Below, one piece after another: positions 1 through 9,045 of a stretch of DNA of 64,000 nt. How positions within the stretch are numbered: position 1 is the first letter of the stretch; the number at the start of each line of letters is the position of its first letter. Source of the DNA: Polycladidibacter stylochi (GTDB lineage: Bacteria > Pseudomonadota > Alphaproteobacteria > Rhizobiales > Stappiaceae); the NCBI RefSeq assembly GCF_001562055.1, contig NZ_LLWE01000042.1:124001-188000 (forward strand), in the 5' to 3' direction. Both the position numbers and the translations under genes were made by a program. The notes beneath the pieces were generated by a model. That model was not told the DNA's origin. It searched no databases and was given only the letters and a program-made list of their open reading frames with translations.

Positions 1-560
1 TCCGGAACGACAAATAAAACGCGCTGTAGATTGTACTCTACAGTTTTCTCATTACTTTTCGCACCATTAGACTGCATAGCTGCAATCACATCAGATTCAT
101 TAATGCGTACAGTAGCCCGAAAACGCCGCATAACTGCATGCGACCAAGCAATTTCAGCACGAAGCCGTTTTTTCAAGGTTCTCGGATTAACGCCGTTTTG
201 TTTAAGCGCACTACTAAAATTTGCTGGGCTTAGTTTTAAGCGTGCGGCAATGGAAGCATAAGCGCTATCAACTTCTTTATCTTGCACTTTCACACCAACG
301 CGCTTGGCTTCTTGCAGTTTAAGTGTTTCGTTTATCAACTCTTCTCTAGCACGTCGTTTTGCAAGCGCAGAATTAGCACGTGTGGTCAGCGCTATTAATT
401 TACTTCTCTGCTGGAGCTCATAATTTGTAATAGGTTGGTCATTGACGACCATTTCTATTCTCGTAGCAGCCTTCAAGGGGAGACTAGAGATAAGAACAAA
501 GCTAAGTAGTAAAAAAGTTTTATGAAACAGGTTTATTATTTGGCCCTGAATCCTTGGCAT
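1..560 (-). CDS. surA: SurA-type periplasmic chaperone/peptidyl-prolyl isomerase, N-terminal part (cut by left edge)
   Basis: The reading frame is open from an ATG at 558-560 to the left edge, giving about the first 186 residues. A GGGAG ribosome site lies about 8 bases upstream of the ATG. The protein starts MPRIQGQ, has a hydrophobic signal segment around residues 11-30, and continues with VVNDQPITNYELQQR, the usual opening of the SurA N-terminal chaperone domain. SurA-family proteins escort outer-membrane proteins through the periplasm. The gene follows lptD on the same strand after about 140 bases, as in the lptF-lptG-lptD-surA order of related bacteria. The PPIase (rotamase) domain would lie outside the window, so it is not known whether it is present. 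Confidence 0.8.
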   Translation of the reverse strand, partial: MPRIQGQIINLFHKTFLLLSFVLISSLPLKAATRIEMVVNDQPITNYELQQRSKLIALTTRANSALAKRRAREELINETLKLQEAKRVGVKVQDKEVDSAYASIAARLKLSPANFSSALKQNGVNPRTLKKRLRAEIAWSHAVMRRFRATVRINESDVIAAMQSNGAKSNEKTVEYNLQRVLFVVP

Positions 561-702
561 ATTTAGGCTCCCACTAGCAAAAATGACGTTATCTCTTTAA
601 CGTAAGTGATAATTGGCACAAATTTCTTTAAAATGAAAGACTTCTAGTACCATTATTATAATCTGACGCACTTTGGATTAATCGCAGATGAAGGCGGCGT
701 TT

Positions 703-3081
703 TTATTTACCAACGCTGGAAGAAAAGTCGGTACCACCAATGGTTCTGAAGTTAAACCGGAAGAAATAGATTTGATTAACGGCTTCGCCGTCATTGCGGC
801 TTCTATCTTCGCTATAGGAAACCGACATGGAAAAACCTTCGTCGTCATAGCCAAGGCCTACAGTGTCTTGCACGAAGTTCTTATTTTGCAAATCATAACG
901 GGCAGAGCCGTATAAACGCCAGCTGTCAGCCAGCCGAAGGGCGCTTGAACCCAATACTTCTTCACGGTCATCAGGCACACCGGCATCCGGGCGCGCTTTC
1001 AAAAAGGCGTAACCAATAGAAGAGGTGAGGGGACCAAAGCGTCCACTTGCATTAACTTCCGTTCTTTGTAAATCAAAGCCGCTTTCATCAAATCGGGCGT
1101 TGGCACCAAGCCTAAAGCCACTATTTGTATCAATATAAAGTGAACCAACGTAATCAGAACCGGACGTCTCTAACCCGGAATCTCCGGTTGCAAACAAAAT
1201 ATCAGGGGTGGCATATGAGTTTTGACCGGCAAGTTGATATGAGCGCCCAAACAAGGCACTAACAAACGATCCTTGATCAAACTGCAGTCGATATTGCAAC
1301 CCTAGATTTGCTCGAACACCGCCTTCATTACGGTCAAAGCCGGAAAACTTATCCCAGTTAAATAGGGTCGAAGCATCAAAAACAATACTCTGCGCATCTT
1401 CATTGGGTAGTTCGCCAATATGCGCTTCATTTGGCCGAGCAATAAGTTGGGCAATCGGTTCAATAACCTGATTACCACCTTTAAAGCTGGCCAACATGGG
1501 ATATCTATATTCAAGCCCGACGGCTGGCATACCGCGAAAGACCACGGCATCACCGGTTAAGTCAGGTATATTGTGGTCAACTGTCCCTAAAAAATAAAGG
1601 TTCGTTTTAGCGTAAGCAAAAGGTGTGAAAACCTGTCCAATAGAATCTATATAGGTTCTGCGCCAGTTCAGATTAGCGCTCAGTCGTGTAAATGTTCCCT
1701 CAACCCCGCGAAAACGGTTGATGCCATTTATACTAAGCGCATCTGTTGTACTACGTGTTAGGCTGGTTAAATTGCCATCAAAGGAGAGTTCTCCCCCCAT
1801 AACACTTTGATCAAATATAATAGAATTGTCGATTACGGGATGTATGATAGGCTGTTTGCTTTGTAACTCATCATTAAGCGGTGAGAACTCAGCGCTCGGA
1901 TTGTTAGGGTTACCGCTCCAAGGGCGATCTTCCTGACTAAGTTGAAAGCCCATTATGCGTGCATCAAAGCGATTTTTGTCGTTTATTCCTGTTAAATACA
2001 CCTCTGACTTATCAGAGGCGGTTCCTAACTGGGCAAAAGAGTAATCATTCACAACTGCCCGGTCACTTTTATAGGTGCCATCCCAACCTAATGTCCAGCC
2101 GGAGGCAATGCTGAAGCTACCGCTCGAATTGAGCATGAACCTATTATCAACATTTCCGCTTGAGCCATTATACTCCTGCGGATTAAATTGATGTATTCCA
2201 CCGAGTGTCGCTTGATAGGAACCACTAGCAAGCTTTTGTCGCCATTCAACTTTTCCAAAAGCACCTTGCTTTGTAAGTGGTATAAGCGTCGCGGTTAAAT
2301 CATAGCTCGGATCCAAGGCCCAATAATAGGGAACAGCTGCACCGTATCCTGCACGGTCCGTATGCACATATTTGGGTGTAAGAAAGCCAGATTGCCGTTT
2401 TACCGTAGGGTCAGGCATTGTGAAGTCAGGAAATAACGCTATAGGTATACCAAGAAACTCAACACTAGCCCCTTGAAACGTAATTGTTTTTTCTTTTTCG
2501 CGGTGAATTATTTTTGTGGCTTTAATTTTCCAAAGCGGCTTTTTCTTAGTATAGGCAGTATATTCACCCTGATCCAGAATAATATCTTGGTTGGCTTCTC
2601 TTGTTGCCCGCTTCGCTATCATCTTTGTAAATTGTGGCGTATAAACTGTAACAGCCTCAATAAATCCTTGGGCAAAGTCATCGGAGAGCTGTAAATTATC
2701 GGCCTCGATTAAATTCCCATTGGGCTCAGTCATCCTGACATGGCCATGCGCACTAAATTGGGCACTTTTACGATCATATACAACTTTACGTGCTGTAACC
2801 GTATAGGCTTCGTAGTAAATCTCCACATGCCCTTGAGCTGTGATCACATCTTGATCGATATTATAGGTAAGCTCATCAGCTTCAAGCATCATCGGCTGAT
2901 TATCAGCAGCTTCTGCTCCAATATGTTTTACAGAAGAAAGTGGCGTAGCGTCAGCACTTAATGGAATAAGTGCATTACTCCCGCTAACCAACAAAGCGAT
3001 TACAGAAGTTGTTTTCAAAAGCGAAGCAACGAATACCTTGCCGGTCATTTCAACTCGCCAACGCGGGAACGGTCTTGGCAT
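703..3081 (-). CDS. lptD: LPS-assembly outer-membrane protein LptD
   Basis: LptD is the outer-membrane beta-barrel that, with LptE, inserts lipopolysaccharide into the outer leaflet. About 792 residues: a signal peptide (residues about 12-40), an OstA/LptA-like beta-jellyroll domain (about 55-200, with ADELTYNIDQDVITAQGHV), then a long barrel region rich in alternating aromatic and polar residues. The frame is open 22 codons further upstream, but the ATG at 3079-3081 overlaps the lptG stop as TAATG and has an AAGGAGG site just before it, so I take that start. Notably, I see no cysteine in the protein from this start, whereas E. coli LptD depends on interdomain disulfides. Translationally coupled to lptG. 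Confidence 0.93.
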   Translation of the reverse strand: MPRPFPRWRVEMTGKVFVASLLKTTSVIALLVSGSNALIPLSADATPLSSVKHIGAEAADNQPMMLEADELTYNIDQDVITAQGHVEIYYEAYTVTARKVVYDRKSAQFSAHGHVRMTEPNGNLIEADNLQLSDDFAQGFIEAVTVYTPQFTKMIAKRATREANQDIILDQGEYTAYTKKKPLWKIKATKIIHREKEKTITFQGASVEFLGIPIALFPDFTMPDPTVKRQSGFLTPKYVHTDRAGYGAAVPYYWALDPSYDLTATLIPLTKQGAFGKVEWRQKLASGSYQATLGGIHQFNPQEYNGSSGNVDNRFMLNSSGSFSIASGWTLGWDGTYKSDRAVVNDYSFAQLGTASDKSEVYLTGINDKNRFDARIMGFQLSQEDRPWSGNPNNPSAEFSPLNDELQSKQPIIHPVIDNSIIFDQSVMGGELSFDGNLTSLTRSTTDALSINGINRFRGVEGTFTRLSANLNWRRTYIDSIGQVFTPFAYAKTNLYFLGTVDHNIPDLTGDAVVFRGMPAVGLEYRYPMLASFKGGNQVIEPIAQLIARPNEAHIGELPNEDAQSIVFDASTLFNWDKFSGFDRNEGGVRANLGLQYRLQFDQGSFVSALFGRSYQLAGQNSYATPDILFATGDSGLETSGSDYVGSLYIDTNSGFRLGANARFDESGFDLQRTEVNASGRFGPLTSSIGYAFLKARPDAGVPDDREEVLGSSALRLADSWRLYGSARYDLQNKNFVQDTVGLGYDDEGFSMSVSYSEDRSRNDGEAVNQIYFFRFNFRTIGGTDFSSSVGK

Positions 3082-4181
3082 TAGCCGTCCTCCTTGTTTA
3101 AGAGAATTGAATAACCCATAAGTACTCCAAATACACCTGGCGCCCAAGCAGCTACAGCAGTTGGTATAATGCCGGCGCCACCTAAATCCTTCATTAGTTC
3201 AGATACTACGTAAAGCACGAACCCGCTAATAATACCACCCACAATAAGGTGTCCTATCCCCCCAAAGCGAGAAATTCTGAGGGAAACTGCCGCAGCGATT
3301 AAAATCATTGCAATTAACAGCAGCGGTTTAGCTAATAAGCTATAGTATTGAAGCTCATAACGATAGGCAGGAAGCCCCGCACGTTGTGTGAGTTCAATGA
3401 ATCGGGGCAAGCGCCAGAAGCTAATCGATTCGGGCGTTCCGATAGTCTCTCGAATTTCTGTGGGTGTGAGAAAAGTACTTACAGTATAGTTTTCATAGTG
3501 CTGCGGCTCTCGATCCTGAGAGTAAACGATAGCGTCCTTTAACTGCCAATTATCATTAGCCAAAAGTGCGGTTACAGCTTCGATGCGCTCAAAGAAATCG
3601 CCATTTCTATTAAACGAAAAAACGGTAACTCCGTTCAGTTTTGCGCCGTGTTTCATTACATGATTGGCATGAATGATCGACTCGCCATCAATACCGTCTT
3701 GCCGCAACCAAACTTCTCCAGAGCTGTTCAGTATATAACTCTGGTCAATACTGAATAGACCTTCTGCAAAACTATCGGAAATCTCCTTCAAGCGAACAGC
3801 AGCTGGATTGTAAACCACAACTGCAAATATGCCTAGAAAAAGGCCAGTAAGTACAGCGGGCGCTGTAAATTGCCAAACAGACATCCCAGAGGCTCGGGCA
3901 ATCACTAGCTCCAAGCTTCGAGAAAGGGATACGAAAGCCCACATTGACCCGAAAAGTACAGCAAAGGGGATAACCTGTTCTAAGAGCAATGGAACTCTGA
4001 ACAGGGAAATGAGTAATACGGTGGTGATAGAAAAGCCATCTCTATCGCCACCGCGACGAATGAGCTCCAATACATCAAAAAGAAAAATCAGGCATGCAGC
4101 GAACAAAAAGAGTAAAATAATTGACTTAAAAAAACGACTTGAAATATACCATTGCAAGGTGAAGCCACGCGTTAAGAACAT
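3081..4181 (-). CDS. lptG: LPS export ABC transporter permease LptG
   Basis: Inner-membrane half-permease of the LptB2FG complex, which extracts LPS and pushes it along the periplasmic Lpt bridge. About 366 residues with two N-terminal membrane segments, a periplasmic beta-jellyroll-like middle (about 140-260) and C-terminal membrane segments ending in a short basic/acidic tail. The frame also has an ATG at 4196 that overlaps lptF; I prefer the ATG at 4179-4181 (MFLTRGFTLQWYISSRFF) because it follows a GGGGG site by 8 bases and matches the usual LptG start. It sits between lptF and lptD, and its stop codon overlaps the lptD start. Confidence 0.9.
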   Translation of the reverse strand: MFLTRGFTLQWYISSRFFKSIILLFLFAACLIFLFDVLELIRRGGDRDGFSITTVLLISLFRVPLLLEQVIPFAVLFGSMWAFVSLSRSLELVIARASGMSVWQFTAPAVLTGLFLGIFAVVVYNPAAVRLKEISDSFAEGLFSIDQSYILNSSGEVWLRQDGIDGESIIHANHVMKHGAKLNGVTVFSFNRNGDFFERIEAVTALLANDNWQLKDAIVYSQDREPQHYENYTVSTFLTPTEIRETIGTPESISFWRLPRFIELTQRAGLPAYRYELQYYSLLAKPLLLIAMILIAAAVSLRISRFGGIGHLIVGGIISGFVLYVVSELMKDLGGAGIIPTAVAAWAPGVFGVLMGYSILLNKEDG

Positions 4182-4185
4182 GTGA

Positions 4186-5358
4186 TTAGCCCCCATGTGC
4201 TGTGTTTTTATTGCGTGAAGTAATTTTCCTCATAAAATAGTCAGCGTAATCACCAAGCTTTCTTAACCAGCGAACTTCACGGCCAGAGAGTATCGACCAT
4301 AAGCAAAACAAAAATGCAGTTAACGGAACTGCGTATAATACCGGGTATGCACTAGGTATGGCTGTTACAAGCATTGTTGCGCCGAAACCGGCTGTGCGTA
4401 ATAGAATACTCGTCGCCATTGCACCGAAAATAGCCGCCCCAGAGCCTTGCCGAGTTGTTCTGGCTCCACCCATAAAAATAAAGGCAATCATGCCGAAAAC
4501 GATTGGATAAAGAGGTTGACTAAAGCGGTCATGAAATTCGGAAATAAAACGACTTCGTTTTCGTAAACTATACGCATCTTTATAATCGGTACGTATCAAG
4601 TCAAATGTTGGGCGTTCACTTGCTTTTAAAACGGGCGTTTGCTCCTCGGCTACCATACTGGATAGATCAAAGCCATAATTTTCAAAGCTAACGATCGAAA
4701 GGTTGTTATCTTCAACCGAACGTCTTTGAATAGTGCCATCAAACATTACCAATAGTGTCCTGCCGGAAATTTCGACAATGCGCCCTTGCTTAGCGGTATA
4801 GGTAAACCATTCTTTATCTTCTCGGCGATCGTTTAACAATAAACTCTCAAGTAAACCGTCCCCCGAGCGATTGCGTATGTGAAATACCAACCCCTTCTCG
4901 ATACCAATAAAGCGCCCAGGCTTAATGATATTGGCGACCAAGTCCACACGAACGCGAGTTATTTCTCCGCGCAAAAGTGCCATACCAGTTGGTGAAAGCG
5001 ATAGCGTTAAATAAGCAATGAACCCTGATATTAGAATAGCAAAAAGCATGATAGGCTTAAGTATGATACTTCTGGAAGCCCCTGCTGCGTTCAGGACGAT
5101 AAGTTCACTATCCCGAGACATACCGTTAAGAACTATTACCATCGCGATTATCATTGCAAATGGGGCAACAATAACAACAAGAAAGGGTAGCGCCAGCGAG
5201 GTGATATATAAATACTGAAGAAGTGTTTGACCTTTAGCTGTAACGAGATCCAGTTGTCGTAACGCTTGCGTAGCCCATACGACGCCCGTCATCGACAATA
5301 GTGTTATTAAAAACGAGCCAAGGGCTTTTTTAATAATATAGCGTTCAATGGTCTTCAT
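4186..5358 (-). CDS. lptF: LPS export ABC transporter permease LptF
   Basis: The second half-permease of LptB2FG. 390 residues; begins MKTIERYIIKKALGSFLIT, the standard LptF/YjgP opening, followed by membrane segments, a periplasmic jellyroll-like domain (about 130-260) and C-terminal membrane helices. It is the first gene of the lptF-lptG-lptD-(surA) run, and its promoter should lie in the 422-base gap shared with the divergent pepA gene. The lptF stop and the preferred lptG start are only 4 bases apart. LptF and LptG are paralogues; the order, and the fact that this copy is upstream, support the F/G assignment. Confidence 0.9.
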   Translation of the reverse strand: MKTIERYIIKKALGSFLITLLSMTGVVWATQALRQLDLVTAKGQTLLQYLYITSLALPFLVVIVAPFAMIIAMVIVLNGMSRDSELIVLNAAGASRSIILKPIMLFAILISGFIAYLTLSLSPTGMALLRGEITRVRVDLVANIIKPGRFIGIEKGLVFHIRNRSGDGLLESLLLNDRREDKEWFTYTAKQGRIVEISGRTLLVMFDGTIQRRSVEDNNLSIVSFENYGFDLSSMVAEEQTPVLKASERPTFDLIRTDYKDAYSLRKRSRFISEFHDRFSQPLYPIVFGMIAFIFMGGARTTRQGSGAAIFGAMATSILLRTAGFGATMLVTAIPSAYPVLYAVPLTAFLFCLWSILSGREVRWLRKLGDYADYFMRKITSRNKNTAHGG

Positions 5359-5780
5359 TGGTACCTTGGCAATTATTCATCGGAAAGCAATGATATGCGC
5401 TGTCACAGCCACATAAACGATTGATTCATCACTTGCATAGCATGGATTATGCTTAAGCGCTCATATAGGTTGTTTTTTTAAAGTATTTTATGTGCATTTC
5501 CATAATCGAAGTTATGCTGTGAATGAAATAAAACATTCACCAGCTTTAAGACATTCTTTTGGGGTCAGTTGCTGTTTATTCCCTTGAAAACAATCAAAAC
5601 AACCGCCATTGTCACCCTACGATTTAAGATAAATCTCGCCAGCTTTGTAACGGTCAGCACTCTTCAAGAGTACAATCCTTTCAAATGCTTGCTGTAAATG
5701 ACTATATATAATTAAAAACAATGGTTGCATGTATCCTCATATATTTGAAGATCGTGCTTTCCCTATGAAAGAAGGATCAT
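5359..5780. promoter_or_regulatory. Divergent lptF/pepA control region with an inverted repeat
   Basis: No convincing gene is visible in these 422 bases. The region must carry the promoters of lptF (minus) and pepA (plus). It is AT-rich and contains an inverted repeat at 5519-5540, with arms GTGAATG and CATTCAC around an 8-base AT-rich spacer, which could be a regulator site. A GAAGGA ribosome site lies just before the pepA ATG. I could not assign promoter elements with confidence. Confidence 0.4.
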
Positions 5781-7268
5781 ATGGCAAAATTACCAAATAT
5801 TACATTTATAAAAGCTGGATCAACGACAAGCGAAACGCTGGTGCTTCCGGTAGCTAAAAACTTAGAGCTTTCAAGTACTGTTGCTGAAGTAGTTTCTAAT
5901 TGCGAAAAAACAATCAAAACAGCAGCAGATATTTCAAAATTCACTGGAAAAAAATCTACATTCTTAAACCTGTTGACCCCCGCAGGGACTGAACTTGAGC
6001 GTCTTCTGCTTGTCGGGCTAGGGGAGCGCCAAAAGTTAGAAGAAAGCGATCTTGTTTATTTAGGCGGTGATATCTGCGGCAAACTATTGGCTCTAAAAGC
6101 TAAGAGTGCACACATTCTGAGTGATTTTACCAGCGAAGAAGCTGCATTGTTAGCCGAAGGGGCCTTGTTGCGGGCCTATAAATTTGACCAGTTTTTGACG
6201 AAAAAAGATGAAGAAGAAGATGCTGACATTCAGCTAAATCTATCGTTTATTGTTTCCGATGTGGCGCAAGCTGAAGCCGCATGGCAACAGCGAAAAGCCG
6301 TTGCTGAAGGTGTGCTTCTTGCACGCGAGGTGGTTAATCTGCCCCCCAACTATCTAGGGCCTGTCGAATTTGCACAAAAAGCACAAGAGCTTTCCAAAGT
6401 CGGCATCGAAACCGAAGTCCTTGATGAAGAGCAAATGCAAGCGCTGGGTATGGGAGCGCTCTTGGGCGTTGGTCAAGGATCCGAGCGGCCATCACGTCTT
6501 GCTATCATGAAGTGGAATGGTGGCAAACAAGACGAAGCGCCTGTTGCTTTCGTTGGTAAAGGTGTTGTGTTCGACAGCGGCGGTATTTCATTAAAGCCCG
6601 GTGCTGGCATGGATGAGATGAAAGGCGATATGGGCGGCGCAGGCGCAGTAATCGGCTTGATGCATGCCGTGGCAAGCCGCAAAGCAAACCTCAACATTAT
6701 CGGTGTTCTCGGTCTTGTCGAAAATATGCCAGATGGTAAGGCTCAGCGTCCAGGTGATATCGTTACTACAATGTCCGGGCAAACCATCGAGATCTTGAAT
6801 ACCGATGCTGAAGGTCGTCTCGTTTTGGCTGATGCACTCTGGTACACGAATGACCGTTTCAAGCCGCAGTTCATTGTTGATCTTGCAACACTTACAGGCG
6901 CCTGCATGGTTGCCCTAGGCAACCATCATGCAGGTCTCTTCTCTAATGATGATGATTTAGCTGCACAGATTACGCAATCAGGTCAAAAAACTGCAGAGAA
7001 AGTCTGGCGTCTGCCATTGGGTAAAGAGTATGATAAAATGATCGACACCCCCAATGCAGATATGAAAAATACGGGTGGCTCGCGTATGGCAGGCGCAACA
7101 ACCGCAGCGCAACTCCTGCAGCGATTTGTCGGTGAAACCAAGTGGGCCCATATTGATGTTGCAGGTACTGCAATGGGCTCAACAAAAACATCAATTTCCA
7201 AAGGTTGGGCTTCTGGCTTTGGTGTTCGTTTGCTTGACCGCTTCCTTGCGGACTTCTACGAAAAATAA
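5781..7268 (+). CDS. pepA: Leucyl (M17 family) aminopeptidase
   Basis: Cytosolic di-zinc/manganese exopeptidase that removes N-terminal residues from peptides; homologues in some bacteria also bind DNA. 495 residues: an N-terminal macro-like domain (about 1-170) and a C-terminal catalytic domain carrying the family signature NTDAEGRLVLADAL (around residues 345-358). The metal-binding Lys/Asp region is also visible as VGKGVVFDSGGISLKP, with GDMGGAG further on. Length is normal for the family. It is transcribed divergently from lptF and ends at a strong hairpin. holC lies downstream, as is common in alphaproteobacteria, although here a minus-strand IalB-like gene is inserted between them. Confidence 0.95.
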   Translation: MAKLPNITFIKAGSTTSETLVLPVAKNLELSSTVAEVVSNCEKTIKTAADISKFTGKKSTFLNLLTPAGTELERLLLVGLGERQKLEESDLVYLGGDICGKLLALKAKSAHILSDFTSEEAALLAEGALLRAYKFDQFLTKKDEEEDADIQLNLSFIVSDVAQAEAAWQQRKAVAEGVLLAREVVNLPPNYLGPVEFAQKAQELSKVGIETEVLDEEQMQALGMGALLGVGQGSERPSRLAIMKWNGGKQDEAPVAFVGKGVVFDSGGISLKPGAGMDEMKGDMGGAGAVIGLMHAVASRKANLNIIGVLGLVENMPDGKAQRPGDIVTTMSGQTIEILNTDAEGRLVLADALWYTNDRFKPQFIVDLATLTGACMVALGNHHAGLFSNDDDLAAQITQSGQKTAEKVWRLPLGKEYDKMIDTPNADMKNTGGSRMAGATTAAQLLQRFVGETKWAHIDVAGTAMGSTKTSISKGWASGFGVRLLDRFLADFYEK

Positions 7269-7293
7269 AGCATAGCTGAGAAGCAATGTAGGC

Positions 7294-7336
7294 AACCAAA
7301 CATGGGCTTGGAAAATTTCTTAGCCCATGTTTGGTT
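7294..7336. terminator. Bidirectional hairpin terminator between pepA and the IalB-like gene
   Basis: A perfect 15-base inverted repeat (AACCAAACATGGGCT at 7294-7308 and its complement at 7322-7336) surrounds a 13-base loop. It lies between two convergent genes, 26 bases after the pepA stop and 8 bases before the end of the minus-strand gene. There is no immediate T-tract on either side, so terminator function is inferred from stem strength and position. Confidence 0.7.
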
Positions 7337-7343
7337 CCAATAG

Positions 7344-7931
7344 TTATTTTTCAAAGGGTGGGTCGATAACCCCATAAGAACTAAAGCCGCAAACATCCAT
7401 AAGTTTGATATATGCAGCTGTAAATCCTCTTAGCGATATTTTAATCGAAAGCTGATCACCGCCATAAATCGACATTGTTTTATTGCGTCTCATGGCTCGC
7501 AATAACGGTTGCAAGAGCTCTGGCGCTGCAGTAGCTGTTGCCCGCTTGATATTATATTCATCTGTAAAGCCATGGCCAAGAGCTGGTATAATAATACCGT
7601 TATCAAATACAAAACGGGTTGGTTTCTCTACGGAGATAACTGGGCGACGACCATTATGCGTAAAGTCCTCGTAATAAATATGAGGATACACATGTGGAGG
7701 TCCCACATCGCCATTCGAAATAGAAAGTGTTACAGTTGGCTGGCCGCGCCCTCTGCGCCCAATTGCACGTGTAAAGGCGTTGCAAGTAAGGCGGACATCT
7801 TCTCCCGTATCAACCTCGTCAATATAAACGGTCCAGTCGTGAAAGGAAAAGGTTGGTTTGGGTTCAGCATTAACCTTTAAGGTTGATACAACAAAACTCA
7901 TAACCAAAAATAATAGTAATCTCATGTACAT
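7344..7931 (-). CDS. IalB-family (invasion-associated locus B-like) secreted protein
   Basis: Predicted periplasmic protein of about 195 residues. A short hydrophobic signal peptide (MYMRLLLFLVMSFVVSTLKVNA) is followed by a domain that starts FSFHDWTVYIDEVDTGEDVR and ends with SLRGFTAAYIKLMDVCG, like the conserved end of IalB proteins (compare SGFTKVYD in the second copy at 49564-50181). Two cysteines, in LTCNAF and DVCGF, could form a disulfide. The frame extends upstream to 7982, but the ATG at 7929-7931 is preceded by AGAAAG and starts right at the signal peptide, so I use it. In Bartonella IalB is linked to host-cell invasion; in free-living relatives the family has no established role. 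Function here is unknown. Confidence 0.6.
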   Translation of the reverse strand: MYMRLLLFLVMSFVVSTLKVNAEPKPTFSFHDWTVYIDEVDTGEDVRLTCNAFTRAIGRRGRGQPTVTLSISNGDVGPPHVYPHIYYEDFTHNGRRPVISVEKPTRFVFDNGIIIPALGHGFTDEYNIKRATATAAPELLQPLLRAMRRNKTMSIYGGDQLSIKISLRGFTAAYIKLMDVCGFSSYGVIDPPFEK

Positions 7932-8096
7932 ACCACTTTCTAACAAAAGGTCTTGCACACTTAGATTGGCATAAATATTCACCTATTTCTATCAATAAAG
8001 ACAGGTTTAAACATAACTTGAACGAAAACTCTTATGATGAAACAAAAAATCCCAGATTTGGAAATAGCAGAAGAGTAAGAAGTTACTCTGCCATAT

Positions 8097-8216
8097 CTAA
8101 CAGGTCTTATAATGTTCGCACTGGGAACTTTTTTCAGGCAGCATCGCGCCGACAGCAGCTGTAACACCAACGAGAGCAAAAACCAAAACTATAAAAATGC
8201 TTACTCTTTTAATCAT
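8097..8216 (-). CDS. Probable small single-span membrane protein (39 aa)
   Basis: A short frame reads MIKRVSIFIVLVFALVGVTA and continues to a polar tail ending in CEHYKTC. Residues 4-24 form one clean hydrophobic segment after two basic residues, a typical membrane-anchor or signal topology, and the tail has two cysteines. Upstream, on the minus strand, a possible promoter is visible: TTGTGG (8280-8285), a 16-base spacer and TATGCT (8258-8263). The ribosome site (GAG about 10 bases upstream) is weak. I do not recognise a family, and the call rests on hydrophobicity and context. A longer overlapping frame at 7979-8179 is less plausible. Confidence 0.4.
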   Translation of the reverse strand: MIKRVSIFIVLVFALVGVTAAVGAMLPEKSSQCEHYKTC

Positions 8217-8595
8217 TGTTATCACTCAGAACTCGAATCTATTTATAAATAGCGTGTAGCATAGCTAAAGAATGACTCGCCACAAGCACAAACTGTTGGA
8301 TACTTTTGCAAGCCACAACGGCAATATCAAGGCAACAAAACACAATACCCACACTAAAATATCGTTTAAAATTATATAGTTATCCTTTTATTAGTTTCGT
8401 AAAATTTGTTCGTCTTTTGATCTGATCACTCTGGCTATTCACATGGATTATCAGCAGATTAATTCCCACTAACTTCGAGTTTGTATATAGAAATAAAACC
8501 AATAAAACAAAATTACGAAATAGCTGTTGCAGCTTGAGTTATAAATGGCACTTACGCCAAGTATTGTAGGCATCCCGAACCTTAGGGCCCAGTGA
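8217..8595. other. Gene-free AT-rich stretch before holC
   Basis: About 380 bases with no coding frame that I can support. The left part holds the candidate promoter of the small minus-strand gene (8258-8285). The right part should hold the promoter of holC and the methyltransferase gene, but no clear -35/-10 pair stands out, and the ribosome site before holC is poor. Confidence 0.4.
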
Positions 8596-9045
8596 ATGAG
8601 CGAAATACTATTTTATCAGCTTTCAAAATTTCCATTAGATCGAGCGCTGCCCAAACTACTGGAAATTTGCTTAGAAAGAGACTGGGTCGTTGCAGTGCAA
8701 TTCAGCTCCAAACAGCGTTGCGACGCGATGAATAATTACCTCTGGACTTATGCTGAAGATGGTTTCTTGCCTCATGGTACGAGAGAAGATGGCCATGAAG
8801 AGTTACAACCCATTTATTTGACCTATGAAACCGACAATCCCAACAATGCGATGGTGCGTTTTGTTGTTGACCGCGCTTCGATCACCAACCCAGAGAGCTA
8901 CCAGCGCGTAGTCTATATATTCGATGGTAATGATAGTGAAGCCCTTCAAGAAGCGCGGCAACAATGGAAGCTCATGAAGGCGAGTGAACACCAGTTAACA
9001 TACTGGGCGCAAACAGAGCAGGGCGGTTGGGAGAAAAAAGCATGA
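8596..9045 (+). CDS. holC: DNA polymerase III chi subunit
   Basis: HolC (chi) links the polymerase III clamp-loader complex to single-strand-binding protein during replication. 149 residues, normal length, starting MSEILFYQLSKFPLDRALPK. The family pattern is visible: a fold with a central SKQRCDAMNNYLWTY region, then DGFLPHG and QPIYLTYE. It lies downstream of pepA as in most alphaproteobacteria, separated here by the minus-strand IalB-like and small-ORF genes. Its TGA stop overlaps the ATG of the next gene (ATGA), so the two are translationally coupled. Confidence 0.9.
   Translation: MSEILFYQLSKFPLDRALPKLLEICLERDWVVAVQFSSKQRCDAMNNYLWTYAEDGFLPHGTREDGHEELQPIYLTYETDNPNNAMVRFVVDRASITNPESYQRVVYIFDGNDSEALQEARQQWKLMKASEHQLTYWAQTEQGGWEKKA

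Noticed and set aside
7979-8179. 66-codon minus-strand frame
   Set aside because: Overlaps the better small-membrane-protein frame at 8097-8216, has no clear ribosome site, and its sequence looks random.
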